Below the pieces are notes generated by a model, which saw only the letters and a program-made list of their open reading frames with translations, was not told the DNA's origin and did no database searches. Of a DNA stretch of 64,000 nt, positions 50,201 to 61,744 are shown piece after piece. The DNA comes from Lucifuga dentata (lineage: Eukaryota; Chordata; Actinopteri; Ophidiiformes; Bythitidae): the NCBI GenBank assembly GCA_014773175.1, contig VXCM01001345.1:54272-118271 (forward strand), given 5' to 3'. Made by a program: the position numbers and the translations under genes. Numbering within the stretch: position 1 is the first letter of the stretch; every line of letters starts with the position of its first letter.

Positions 50201-52440
50201 AAAAAATTGCAGATCACAGCAAAATGGCCTTGGCAGCATAAAAGCTTAAGTATTGATCCGCTGAGGTCATGTCCAGCTACCCCAACAATGTGAGAGGAGT
50301 TCGTTCACACACTTACCAGCCGCAAATTGAGATTAGACCACATAAATAAGTGTGGAAATAGACGTGCATTTTGTGTCCTGAGAAGCAGAATAGTGCCCAT
50401 AGCTGTCTGATCTGCCAGGAAAATTGGCACGTAGAAAAGGTTGTTTATTTGTGCACTGTGGCCTTATGGTTGTTTATATCATAGCTAGCCCATCTGTCCA
50501 AACTCCAGCAGTGCTTAGCTGATATAGCATACCGTACCAATTCCCAACAGGAGAGCTTTAAGTTGATCAGCAGCAGGCAAACCTGTCTTCTTCAGTGTTT
50601 TAATGAATACAGCTCATCTTGTTTCTGACTGCACCATCTGTCAGGCAAGCAGGGTCAAATAGAGCTTGAACTCAGCAAATAACAGCCTTCTACTCTGTTT
50701 TCTAATCTGTTCTGTCTGGAGTAACAATCTCTATGATGAATATTTTCCTTTTCTTCACAAAATACCTTAATACCACTCAGACAAAGACATAAGCTCTTTG
50801 CCTATGACAAAGGGCTTGTTGAATACTGAGGAACAAAAAGGGTTCTGTGCAGGAATGAAGGAAAGTTTTGTTTGTGGGGGAAACCAAATTACATTTCTAT
50901 CAAAGCAAATATAATTTTTCTAACTGGATTTGGATTTGTTTTCTTATGATATCACGAATGGCTGACATCACTTTCAAACCCAGCAATTGCCTTCTCTTCG
51001 GTTCAATACACATTCTAGTGAAAATGAGTTTCAGCAAAATGCCTGCAGCAACAGCATAACTGTTTCATTCTAAGTTTATCTGTGGGTGTCCTAATATATC
51101 AAAGGATTCATCTTTCCTCTGTCCTCCTTTAAGATGTCTTTTCGCTATGGGGGGGCAGCAGGTTTATCCAGGTTGTGTGCACGTGGTTCGGGGAGGATGT
51201 GCCCTTTACACTACACACACATACACATATACACAGCTTCAGACACTTCATTACTAAGTTCCTGCAGACATTAACTTTGTCCTCTTTGTTGCATGCCTGT
51301 CCATATTCTCAGTCTCAGAAAAACAGATTTGGAGACGCTCATGCAGAACAAAGTGAATGAACACACATGCTGGTTTGTTTAGGCCTTGCCAGATGTTGGG
51401 AGGATCTGTTCCTGCAGCAAAATATAGAGGTCACTGTCCAAGCCCCATTTAACTAAAGCGTGTTATTTGGTGCAAAACAGCCCATTTGACATTTGGACCT
51501 TGTTTAGTCTAATTAAATTCAAGGGGAAAAAATGTCTCGAAGGGTGTTTTTTAAAAGCTGTAAACGTTTTAACACTTACACCACAAGTAAGGCTGAAGAC
51601 AACAAGATACAGTACATTGCTGTAATTAAATTTTTAAACGGGAACCATTTATTCCAAAATGATGAAAATGATGATCAGGTTTTTAATTAGAACAGAAAAA
51701 AATTTCCAATCAATGACAGTCTGTGTTTTCTTTTGGCTGAGACCGGAGTCCTTCTAAGTCCTCTGCTTGTCACTTTTTCCACTTGGTCACATGTTTACAC
51801 TTTGGTGGGAGGTGGAAAGAACTAAGAGTCAGACTGCTTGTGAAGTCTGAACGGATTCATTCTTTCACCTTTCACAAAGTGTATTTTTTGTAAAACACAA
51901 CACAACACAAGCTCAGCATAAGACGTATAGTAGATGGCAAAATACCTCTCAGCCTTGTAAAAAATCTGATCTGCATGATGGTGGGAAGTGATAAAAGATA
52001 TATTGGACCAAAGTGTAGCTCTGGAGTCTCAGGCTCAACCTAGAAGATTTATGGAGCAGCAGTAGCATCTTCGACAGCTACACCTACGAGTGTGGATGAC
52101 GCCACCAGATGCAGAGCTGAGGAGATGTGTACAGCACTGTAAGCAGGTTTTACTGACTCCCCATCCCTTGGGAAATGGTATAATTAGCTTTTCCCCCCAA
52201 TCTCATCCCCACATACTTATTTTGCTAAGGAAATATTTGGGGGGAATTTAAAGTGCTTGTCATGAAACTAATTTAGGATCTATTTTGAGGATCTGTCAGT
52301 GGGATGGCGTCTCTTTTCGCTCAACATGACAGCAATGTTTAGGCCTTGAAATAGACACTAAAGAAGGCAATAATAAGAGCAGCTTGAGGTGAACATTTAC
52401 CACAGGGCATTACATTGTTCAGACCTTAGTAGCATTTCAT
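47225..52440. other. Longest intron stretch without recognised features
   Basis: About 5.2 kb with few simple repeats and no transposon ends that I recognise, unlike the rest of the intron. It could hold conserved regulatory sequence, but nothing in the sequence proves it. Short ORFs here lack domain-like patterns. Confidence 0.5.
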
Positions 52441-52499
52441 CTCCGTTTTCCTGCTGCCATTGGTTTTTCCTCTCTTTTCCCATTTTCCTTCCCCCCCAG

Positions 52500-52589
52500 G
52501 TTCAAGTGATTATCTTGGAAGTGATTCCATTCCTTTTTTCCTCCTCACACACCACTCCAGTCAGAGCTGTAAGGAACTGATCATCACAG
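52500..52589 (+). other. Candidate cassette exon in clmp intron 1 (90 bp, symmetric, in frame)
   Basis: A very strong acceptor-like sequence (about 40 nt of pyrimidines ending CCCCCCCAG at 52491-52499) is followed 90 nt later by a donor-like CACAG|GTGAAC at 52589/52590. Ninety is a multiple of three. Entered in phase 1, as after clmp exon 1, all 29 internal codons are open (reading GSSDYLGSDSIPFF and so on, one Cys) and the segment exits in phase 1 ready for exon 2. It would insert 30 residues inside the signal peptide after Leu10, which would probably impair secretion, so a cryptic or regulatory pseudoexon is as likely as a real isoform. No homology is recognised. Confidence 0.25.
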
Positions 52590-52594
52590 GTGAA

Positions 52595-54300
52595 CACGAA
52601 CAGCCTGACCCTCATTTTTCCTCTCGAGCTTTGGTTGGCTCCCTCCACCAGTGGCCCTGATACCTAATAGCGCTGCAGATGGTATGGCGAGAGAAAGGGG
52701 AAAAAGTTCGATGTCAGCAGAAGGGAGTGTTGGTCGCTGGGTGTGAAGCAAGGAAGATTATGGGATTTTATCCCTTCAAAGAACCAGCCTCCAGTCAGAG
52801 GAAAAGAAATAGCCACTTTGATTTTCTCAGAAGCAGTATATTCATGAGATGGACTTTGAAACTACAAGGATTGTAGTGTAGTGCGCCATCTGCAAATGTG
52901 TGTTTTAATAGGGCTTGAAAACTTGGAACATTTAAAGAGATTTGCCCCTTAAGAAGCTGTAATTAAAAAGAAAACCCTGCTTTATGAATAAAGGTCTATT
53001 TTATAGAGTGAGCATGGGGGTTGTAGCTTTAAGTTTGCACTAACATCTGGAGGCAGGCTCTGGTCTGCTGAGACATCTAAAGATTTTTTGGTGTTTCAAG
53101 TTCTAAGTCACTCTAAAAATCCAAAATAGAGAGAGGGACAAAACTTTACCTCCCAGCTCTGATTTGCTCTGCCATATTGGAAGTACTTACTGTATACACT
53201 GTATGTTTTGTACTTAAATAGCCAATTCAGGTCACAAAAGAGTGTGGTGTTGTGGTTGGCATCAGTTTCTTAAACAGCACGCTGAGCTTTGGGTATTTTA
53301 TTGTTGCCTCATCATTCCTATGCAACTCTCAGCATGTACCTAATTCAGCTTAAAATAGCTCTACATCAGCAATAAGAATGTGCATTTAATGCCTTTTATT
53401 CTATATGAATATGTATACAGGTCATAGCTCAATTCTTTCTCTTAGCAATTTTCTTCTCATCCATCACTGACACAAGGCAAAAAAAGTTCTTACACAGAGA
53501 TGAATGTTACTGATGCGAGTCTTACTCCTAACTTCACGCAGAACTGCTGTATCCCAGAGAGTCAAAATGTAACCTCTTTTCCACACCCATTTTCAAACAT
53601 CTGTCTTGCGACACCGATTTATTGTCAGTACAATATAGTATGCACCCATGGGACCAGTGGAAGTGTCTTTCTGACAGAGCACGTGCTCATATAAAGAACA
53701 CACCATACACACCAACAGTCACGTATGTCCATAAAATGGTGATGGGGACACATGTATTCCATACACGGAACATAGTGTGCATGCACACAAGCAGGAAACT
53801 GTCAGCAGCAATACTGTCATAAACGAGCGGGGAGTGGGAACGCAGCAATTGTAGTATCTGAAACCACCTTTATGATGGTGTAATCCATCCTCCACACCAG
53901 TGACTACAGTAAGTGCTCAAAATAAGGAACTGCACTAAGCTCCACCCCTCCCCCCAACCCATTTTTCTCTGTCCTTTTATTTGCTCTATCTATCTCTCTC
54001 TCTTTCTCCCTCTCTTTCCCCCCCTCTGGGCTCCTCTGTGTTTGAGTAGCAGAGGTCATAAGCTTTCGCTCCAACCAGGCCAATGTGCTGACTGAGAGGA
54101 TATAGGGCTTGACTTTGGGCAGCGTGAAGGATCCAGACCTGCCTTGTTTGTCTGTCTGTCGGCCTCACTGGCCACACTATAATAAGATTGCAGGGTTCTG
54201 TAAGGCGGATTTACTGGAGCACAACTCCCCCTAGGGCCTTTTCATAGAAATTGGTTCCTCCATATTGCACCCAAGCCTCTCGCTCGCCTCTTCCTTTGAC
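52595..54300. other. Intron stretch with nothing recognised
   Basis: It has a pyrimidine-rich patch at 53941-54028. No exon, RNA gene or element identified. Confidence 0.5.
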
Positions 54301-54340
54301 AAACGCGCCTCTCTCTGTTTACCTCTCTCACTCTCTGTTT

Positions 54341-54364
54341 CTCTCTCTCTCTCTCTCTCTCTCT
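54341..54364. repeat. (CT)n microsatellite
   Basis: Twelve CT units in a pyrimidine-rich stretch. Confidence 0.9.
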
Positions 54365-54481
54365 TGTTGTTATAAATCTCTAGTGTTAGTTCCCACTTTC
54401 TTTTGTTAATTATGATATGGTTCTTTCTTTTCCTTCTGTGGGTAAAGATTGACCCTAGCCAACAGAGCTGAGAAAGAGAGA

Positions 54482-54511
54482 AAACTAGACACAATAAAGT
54501 GTGTCTAGTTT
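54482..54511. repeat. Perfect hairpin, 12-bp arms, 6-nt loop
   Basis: Arms AAACTAGACACA and TGTGTCTAGTTT surround ATAAAG. Confidence 0.85.
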
Positions 54512-55560
54512 GTGTGTGTGCGTGTGTGCAAACAAGACAGGGAGAAAAACAGAGGAGCACTGAAGAAATGCTCTTTCTCATGTCCTTATGGAATCTCATA
54601 TCGAAATGTGAATACATAGCATTGTGAATTACAATGTTTGGAATGCACAGCTGCATCTGTTTTAGGGAATGTGGCTCACAATTTGTTCTAGGTCACTGAA
54701 TAATAAATATTGCACCTTACCTCAAATTGAAAGCCAAGGTCAGAAACCCCAAATTACTTTTCCTACCATGCACTGCTGCCAAAGAGTGTCGAATTGAATT
54801 ATGTTATGGCTCATAGTGTTGTTGATGTTGACACACATGATGGAGTCTTGTGGTCCAGCCGAACGACCCAGCTGTGCACACTGTGAACGAGGCCATACAA
54901 ATGCAAGAGCAAACTCAAATCAAGCCAAGCTTATTTTGGGTGCACTCTGTCATCCATTCCACAGCACAAAAAAGCTCCATTGCAAGATCAAAAATAGGCA
55001 GAGGGGTGGGGAGCAGCAATTGCAAACCAATCAAAATCCACTTTGATTTGTCTGCCAACTGTCTCTGGGCACAAAGTAGTTTTTTTGGGGTTTTTTTTCC
55101 TGTCACAGATACAGTTTTTTCTTTTTTTTTTTTTTTTTTTNTTTTTTTTTTTTTTTTTTTGTTATAATGGGGAAATTAAAGTAGAACTTGTCAGAAAAAA
55201 CAACTTATTTTAATTTTGTGGACAAACAGCAGTCTCCTGCTTTCATTGTCCACCCCCATCTCTTCCTTATGTACAGAGTAAGCAAAGTTTATTGCTGAAG
55301 GAGAGGGCACTGAAGGATGGGGTGGGAGGTGACAAAGGAAGGACTGTGGCTAAACGTGTGTGTGTGGAAGGCCCAGGTTCAGCTCCAGGCAATCATGAGT
55401 GCAGGGGCACTAATTATGGTGGCTTTTCTGAAAAGCCAAGGAGAGACAGTGGGCACAGGACTCCCTGCAGACCTTTGTATCCCCATCAACTATTAACTTG
55501 CATCATTAAGTCCAATCCACACACACACACATAGCCTGACCCTCCTCCTGTATACTGCGA

Positions 55561-55607
<47 letters not shown>

Positions 55608-55622
55608 TCTCTTTCTCTCTCT
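55561..55622. repeat. (CT)n microsatellite with TTTCTC interruptions
   Basis: About 60 bases of CT with a few CTTT variants. Confidence 0.9.
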
Positions 55623-55739
55623 GGTCTTCTCCCCAGACATACAAACTAATATCGACGGGGAGCCCACAAGACAAATGACTCTGCAAATACTGCATTAAAA
55701 AGTCATAAGTGGGGATACCTTGAGGGTCCATGAGCTCCT

Positions 55740-56740
55740 TGGTGAGATGGGGTGGTCCTTTTTTCTGCTGACTAATGATGTGAACTGAGCAGATGGTTCA
55801 AGACAGCAGAAGGACCTCTACAATTTGTCCTGTCACTCCTCGTTTGCCAAAGGGGCAAACCAACACTCTACTACCCTAAAGTACTGTCCCTCAAATTGGT
55901 GGTTGCCAATTGGAGCCATTAAATTTGATTGGTGTTGCATGGCCTGGAGCTTGGGTTTATAGCGGAAAATTCACAAAGTAGTGATCAAGCTTAAACAGAA
56001 GTTAAAGAACTGCTAAATTCCACCAGATGATGTTGTCCATGAGTGAAGCTCTTTTGGAAGAAGTGGTTACTGTGAGGCTACATTACACCTCTGTGTACTG
56101 TGTCAGCACTGACTCACAGGTTTCACAGCACACAGCTGACATTTTCATTGGTCCACAGATCACTTATGAGTCTGGGTGTTGGCTCTTGTAAGGTGGACCA
56201 GTGAGCCTGTGGACAGGTGCCCAGTGCTGATACATTCCACATTTGGTCTCCTGTGGAACATTTGACAACATGTGATTGTGTCTGCTGTGCACAAAGGCAT
56301 TCCTGAGCGAGAAAGTTTTGAACTGAACATAGACATAACACACTTGGGTCAGTAAATGTATGCAGTTTTTGGTCAAAAGTGTGTGACATACCATGGTGCT
56401 TTTTCTCTCACAAACTTCTTCAGCAGCATGTCGTGGTAATGAAAAGGCGATATCACAATATTTTCACAACCTGGACATTGCTGCTGCACAGTTCCAATCA
56501 AACAGGCTGGACAACTTTATTTTAAGCTTGTGGATTCCTGGGGAGCTATTAGCTCATTCAGCAATTCAATTAAAAGCAGCAGTTAAGTTAAATGTTGTAG
56601 TTCCAAAAATATCTGCTACATTTAGCTGCGTAAACCCAGTGGAGCTCATGGGCTTTTGCGTTATTGTTCAATCTTTCTACCAGGTGGAGGGAGTCAAATA
56701 TCCCCACCCTCTATAGACAAATAGTCATAAGCACATACAC
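55740..56740. other. Intron stretch with nothing recognised
   Basis: No element or exon recognised. Confidence 0.5.
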
Positions 56741-56743
56741 AAA

Positions 56744-56745
56744 CG

Positions 56746-56798
<53 letters not shown>
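56744..56798. repeat. Compound (CG)n(CA)n microsatellite
   Basis: About five CG units run into about 22 CA units; alternating purine-pyrimidine throughout, so Z-DNA-prone. Confidence 0.9.
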
Positions 56799-56799
<1 letters not shown>

Positions 56800-57559
56800 A
56801 ACCCTATCCAAAGCTCCAGCTTCCAGCAAATCCCTGCGACGCCTCTGGCTAATTCCACTGAAGCCCATCAGGCTGTCCAGCGTCCTCTAATAAATTAGTC
56901 TTGCTTCTCCCCCACTGAGACACAGGCCCTGACAGTCTGGCCAGTAGCCAAAGTCAATCACATACACACTCATAAGCACACACCCATATGTATCTCATGC
57001 TACTTATTATTGCAACACAGTCTCTCCACTAACAGAGACTGGGAATGTTGTTGGTGTATGTTCTTTTGACTGCAGGATCACATAAATATAGTAACATTTT
57101 GTGACCTATATCAGACATGGTAAAAGTTTCATTAGAGAAGCATTTAATGCATTTGTACATGTTACATGTACAGTATGAATAGGAGCAGGAATCTCCCTTC
57201 CCAGGCCATGATTCCTCCAGGCTGTGAATAAAAATGTGTTACTGATCCACCCTTATTCAGAACAGTTAAGAAAAACTCATCATATTGCTCTCTGATGCCA
57301 AACTCTACCTTTACTGATTTCCTGTAAAAAAATAATTCTTATTCTGCCTCACTTCAATGTACTGCTGTGAGATAGCTCAACATCTGTTGGATAATGATTG
57401 CAATTCTGGGTCATATCTCTTGCTGCGTTCCATCTCAATTTCCTGTATCGGCATGGTTTTGCTTCTTATCCTGAACATCTGCCTCTTGTCTTGAATTGGA
57501 TCTAGCTAGTGTCCTCATCTGACATCTTCTCTCCCTCTCTGTCTCTTTTTGTCCCTCAG

Positions 57560-57711
57560 TTCTGTTAAGCCTGCTGTCAGTAGGTGCCCAGACGGAGATG
57601 AAGAAGGTCGTGGGGGACAATGCCACCCTACCGTGCCATCATCAGTTCTCGCAGTCCAGCTCTCTTGACATTGAGTGGCTACTGCAGAAACCAAACTCCA
57701 AACAGAAAGTG
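57560..57711 (+). CDS. clmp: clmp coding exon 2 (end of signal peptide, first half of Ig V domain)
   Basis: This 152-nt exon encodes residues 11-61. The acceptor CAG at 57557-57559 follows a long pyrimidine tract, with a branch-like CTGAC at 57519-57523; the donor is GTG|GTGAGA. Residues 11-20 finish the signal peptide, with likely cleavage after VGA (residue 20). The mature start QTEMKKVVGDNATLPCHHQ resembles CLMP of mammals, which has a related TEIK..TLPCHHQ stretch. Cys36 is the first V-domain disulphide cysteine, Trp50 in LDIEWLL is the conserved core tryptophan, and N31-A-T is an N-glycosylation sequon. CLMP is a type I membrane adhesion protein of tight junctions, homophilic, acting in epithelia and smooth muscle; loss of human CLMP causes congenital short bowel syndrome. 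CXADR also has the LDIEWL motif, but TLPCHHQ favours CLMP. Whether this is a teleost a or b duplicate cannot be told. Confidence 0.95.
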
Positions 57712-58615
57712 GTGAGATAAGATTCCTTCTCCTCTTTCAATTTTGTCACAATCTTTCAACCCTTTTTCCATTGTCCTCATCCTAATACACAATCCATCAA
57801 TTCAAAAGTCAAAAGAGTCCCTTGGAAAGTGGCCATGACAAATTTGTCTTGTGATTACTTTTGGCTTTTGGGCTGAAACTGCTGTAAAGTAAGACAAAAA
57901 CAAAAAAAAAAAAAATGCTGCCTCCCTATAACTGGTCATTGTCGACAGGAGCAGGTTGATTTCTGTCCTCTTGAGAAGTGAAAAGTAAAACACAGCTTTT
58001 ATGCTTCAGGCCAACAAGAAACACAACTGGAACATGTTTTTCACTGCTTTGAAATGCTGGGGTTACAGGCTTTGTGACATACCAAACAACACTGTATTAA
58101 TATATCAACCTCCACCTTACTGCTGTTGTATTTTCATCCACCTTACATACATCTTATTCTCTCTCTACTTCTTCTTTCTTTCACTTTCTCCACTTGAGTC
58201 ACACTGATTAATTTCCAGCAGGAGCCATTATAGTTGCTCATTAACCGAATGCCCAAAGTTACTGTGGCACTTTAGATTTTACTGCCTTTCTCAAAGGAAC
58301 AATCATGCCACAGAATGTTCCCCAACTCATTTTGTAGTTGTAATCTTGGACCTTCGTTTATTACTTTGTTGTTGTCTCCGGGTCAACTGTCCTTTTCATA
58401 CATTTTTTCTGAAAACAAGACTTCATGGGACTGGAATTATAATAATCGGAGCATGTTAAGAATGTTCCGTTTTTAAATTTTTGTCCACATTGTCTTAGTT
58501 TTGCGTTCACTTGCTTGACTGGTAGTAACTATATTAAATGTGAAATTAGCAAACAACCTAGAAGTTCTATACCCTAGAAACATAATTATACTACATCAGA
58601 TTTGTCAGCCTTTAA

Positions 58616-59064
58616 AGGACCAACCCAGTGATTTTGCATCTTTAAGTTCATACATATTACATTACTGACAACCATTTTCCATAAAATAAATCCACATTTT
58701 TTTTCTGTTATTTTGCCAAATATCTTAAATCTGGCATATTCCCTGGCAGAGACATACATTTTCTTCTGTGCAACTTTGTGTCTGATCAATTAAACTAAGT
58801 AACTTCGGCAAAAAATAAGAATGTTTGGTTCGCTGTGATCAATTACCAATCTCAAGCATGTTTTGTCTCCACAAGTTAATTTTAATAGCATACTTGAATG
58901 AACTGAAACCAACAGCAGTCTGGAAGGTAGGAAAAAAAAACAACAACAAAATCTAAAAATGCACTGCGCCTGCAGTATAGGTTGGAAAATGATTAGCATT
59001 AATGTAACATGTATGCGGTGTGTATTTATTGGGCTCAAACATGCAAAATTACCGGTATGCTCCT
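58616..59064 (+). mobile_element. TTAA-type inverted-repeat element, copy D (full length, intron 2)
   Basis: It is flanked by TTAA at 58612-58615 and 59065-59068. The first 31 bases and the reverse complement of the last 31 agree at 24 positions; the shared core is ATTTTGCAT. Length is 449 bp with no ORF. It serves here as the reference copy for the family (copies A, B, C in intron 1). Non-autonomous; TTAA duplication points to piggyBac or Kolobok, without further support. Confidence 0.8.
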
Positions 59065-61063
59065 TTAAGTAGCAGTACAACTAACCTGTCTCACTGTAAA
59101 AGCATCACCTGGCTGAAAGTCTTTAAACGGCCTTAACTTGGATTGTGTCTCACACAGCCTCAGAGGACATTATGATATCCATTCACTGTTTGATTCATTA
59201 CCTCTCCTCACCAAATTAAATGTAGTATCTGATAACAGACAGAGCATAAAATTTCAACAGCTTTCTGTCAGAAGTAAGAAATTTCTTCTCTCTTTGGAAG
59301 TCATTTGTTAACGCACTGATGTGTTGTTGGTGGTGAGTACAAAGAAATGTAGCACTGTGAGAAAGGAAGGAGAAGGAGCGTGTGGAGGGGAAACAGAAGG
59401 GCCAGGAATGAAAGAAAGGGGAAAAGAAGAGGCTTACGCTTTGATGATTCAGAGGGGGGTACCACATTGCAATGAATATTTAACGGGAAGATTATATTGA
59501 AGGCGCCATTAATTAAAATCAAAAGTCTGAAAATTTGATTAGGAAAGAGACTGCGCCTGTCACTGAATGAATAAATTATTATTTTATTCTGCTGAATGGA
59601 TGTGTTGCGAGGGAAAAGAGCAACTTGTCAACATTTAGACTCTCAGCAAACGCACAGCCTACATGTGTTAAAGGCACTGAGGGGCAAGAGATAATGTATG
59701 ACCACGGGAGAGGGGTGCTCTGAGATCAGCTACATTTTTCAAGATAATAGCTCAGCAGTTACAGTCATCACCCTCCCAAAAGACATAGTTAATAGAAATA
59801 AATTCTAAAAAGTCCTTCATCTTATTACTGCAAAACAAGTTTTATGTATTCAGCAGAAGCCAATAAACCAGTGGCACCCAGTTCAGATACAGTATTTTAA
59901 ATTTTTACTGAATAAACAAACCTCCTTATTTTAATTACAAACTGTACTAACAGCCACAGGCCATTTTCCCAAAATCTTCTTAACACTTCACAATCATCGG
60001 GATCTCTCAGTTTCACTTTAGCTCTGTTGGTCTCATCAGTATATGCTCAGAGTACACCCAAATATAACCACAAACAGAAATATCAAGCAGCTGTAGTTTG
60101 TCTCCTCACACATCTGGATGTAAACTAAATGGCCACAATTCACGCAGCAACTGAAGTGTGCCCATAGGCAGATGAATTTAAAATATGTCCTGCTTGGTGA
60201 AGGCGCCAGAGCCGTGTCACTGTGCCCGAGGCTATGTGCATGTATGTCTGTTTTCATAGAATGCATGTTGCATGGAAGATGGGTTGTGTGTGTATGTATG
60301 TTTGTTAGTTGTCACCTATGATCATAGCAGGTGCCCTCCATTTCTTAGCCACTGATGCGCTGTGGCACCGGCATTTAGCAGTTCCCATCTGCAGGCTTTC
60401 ACTAGCCCTGAGTAATGGGCCACTGTGACAGCTGTGTTTGTTTGTATTTATCTAAATAGAGCAAGTGAGAGAGAGAAAACACAAATAAAACAGGAAAAGG
60501 ACAGCAAATAAGCAAATATTCAGAGAAAATGGAAGCTTAAATTTCCAATATATACATATAATATGCTTACAGGCATTATGCACCTACACTGAAATTTCAG
60601 ATTATCCATTGGGCGGGACCATTTACACCTTAATAGTGAGCTCATTACCAAACCGAGCCCCACTAACCCTTATTAATGGAGTGTCATTTTGCATGAAGTC
60701 ACACCCACAGATCAAGAGGGCCCTCCTTATCAAGGAGGAAGGTCTAATTACAGTGCAACTTATCACCATACATATACTGGCTGAAGTTTTCACTTTGCTG
60801 TAGAGTGTACTCTTGTGTGTTCAGAACACTGTGACATCACAACAAGCTGAAAAGTATTGTTTTAACAGCCTCTTCTGGCTGAAAACTTGTTGCACCTCTG
60901 CTGGGTGTGGACAGAGTCTCATCTGCTGCACCTGAACGTACCCAAAAGTGATGTCCAAGTGTACTGAACAACCAGAGTACACTCTGCAGCAAGATGAGAA
61001 CTTCAACCAGTAGAGGTCAGCAAAAACAAGGTTTTCAGCATGGTGTTAAGTTACACTTTAAAC

Positions 61064-61103
61064 AGGTTAACTGTGGGAGGCATTTACCTCCCACAGTTAA
61101 CCT
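61064..61103. repeat. Perfect hairpin, 17-bp arms, 6-nt loop
   Basis: Arms 61064-61080 and 61087-61103 (AGGTTAACTGTGGGAGG and its exact complement) surround CATTTA. It lies 440 bp upstream of clmp exon 3 in intron 2. Confidence 0.85.
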
Positions 61104-61542
61104 TATAACAGCAAAGACCAGCCTCCATGGATACTTATAGATGCCATGCTCAGTGAGCTGTTTCTTTGCAAATGCAAAACTTCATTAAGCCAGTATGTAT
61201 ACACCATATATAGATGGTAGCTTTTTGATATACGCCGATACTGCAAATGTATAAGTAAGTGAATTCGAAAGAATTACAAATAAAGTGAATTTAAGGATAA
61301 AAGTTTAAAGTTCTCCCTGTATATTGGACACAATGATGGAACTTAAATTTGTATAATGTTTTCCCTGTTCTCTTGCAAAGAGGGAATGGATTAGGTGAAG
61401 TCAGCACTGATGCAGACTCTCTGAAGGTTTTTTTTTAATCCCTCCATAATATGGCAAGCCTCATAATTAAATATATGCAAGGTTAAATACAGTGCTAAAA
61501 TACATTTTTGACTTGATCTTTGATTTTCTCTTCAACTTGCAG

Positions 61543-61744
61543 ATCATTACGTTCTTTGGAGGCCAGGTGTACACTGAGGGGACGGGCAGCGAGGCCAGCC
61601 GTCTGTCCTTTGCGGGGGAGTACCTGAATGGAGACGCCTCCCTGATGATCAGTGACCTGCTGCTGACCGACTCTGGGGAATATTCCTGTAAAGTCAAGAC
61701 TGGGGGAAAGTACCACTGGGGCCAGGTTAACCTCATTGTGCTGG
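61543..61744 (+). CDS. clmp: clmp coding exon 3 (second half of Ig V domain)
   Basis: This 202-nt exon encodes residues 62-128 and ends in phase 1 (CTG G|GTGAGT), the usual boundary after an Ig domain. The acceptor AG is at 61541-61542 after a T-rich tract. It starts in phase 0, so IITFF follows QKV of exon 2 directly, as in CLMP/CXADR proteins (QKV..I). It carries the family motif GDASL (residues 91-95), the V-domain signature DSGEYSCKVK with Cys110 pairing with Cys36, and the closing strand GKYHWGQVNLIVL. The Trp after KY matches CLMP (RYVW) and not CXADR, which supports the assignment. No stop or frameshift is present. The next exon, expected to encode the C2 Ig domain, is beyond the window, so the gene is truncated by the window edge. 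Confidence 0.96.

Larger units (their letters stand above)
5340..57559 (+). other. clmp: clmp intron 1 (52,220 bp)
   Basis: It runs from donor GTAAGT at 5340 to acceptor CAG ending at 57559. It is almost entirely non-coding, AT-rich and patchily filled with DNA-transposon remnants, microsatellites and homopolymers listed separately. None of the many short ORFs inside shows a recognisable domain, and none looks like a nested protein gene. A very long first intron is also known for mammalian CLMP, and such introns commonly hold enhancers; I cannot identify any by eye. Twenty single-N joins and several exact duplications mean the true length differs slightly. Confidence 0.85.
57712..61542 (+). 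other. clmp: clmp intron 2 (3,831 bp)
   Basis: It is bounded by GTGAGA at 57712 and the AG at 61541-61542, phase 0. It contains one full copy of the TTAA-flanked inverted-repeat element (58616-59064) and a 17-bp perfect hairpin (61064-61103). The rest is unremarkable AT-rich sequence with no gene or obvious repeat that I recognise. Confidence 0.88.

Noticed and set aside
54231..54656. 141-codon minus-strand ORF
   Set aside because: It spans a CT microsatellite and a purine-rich run; composition-driven.
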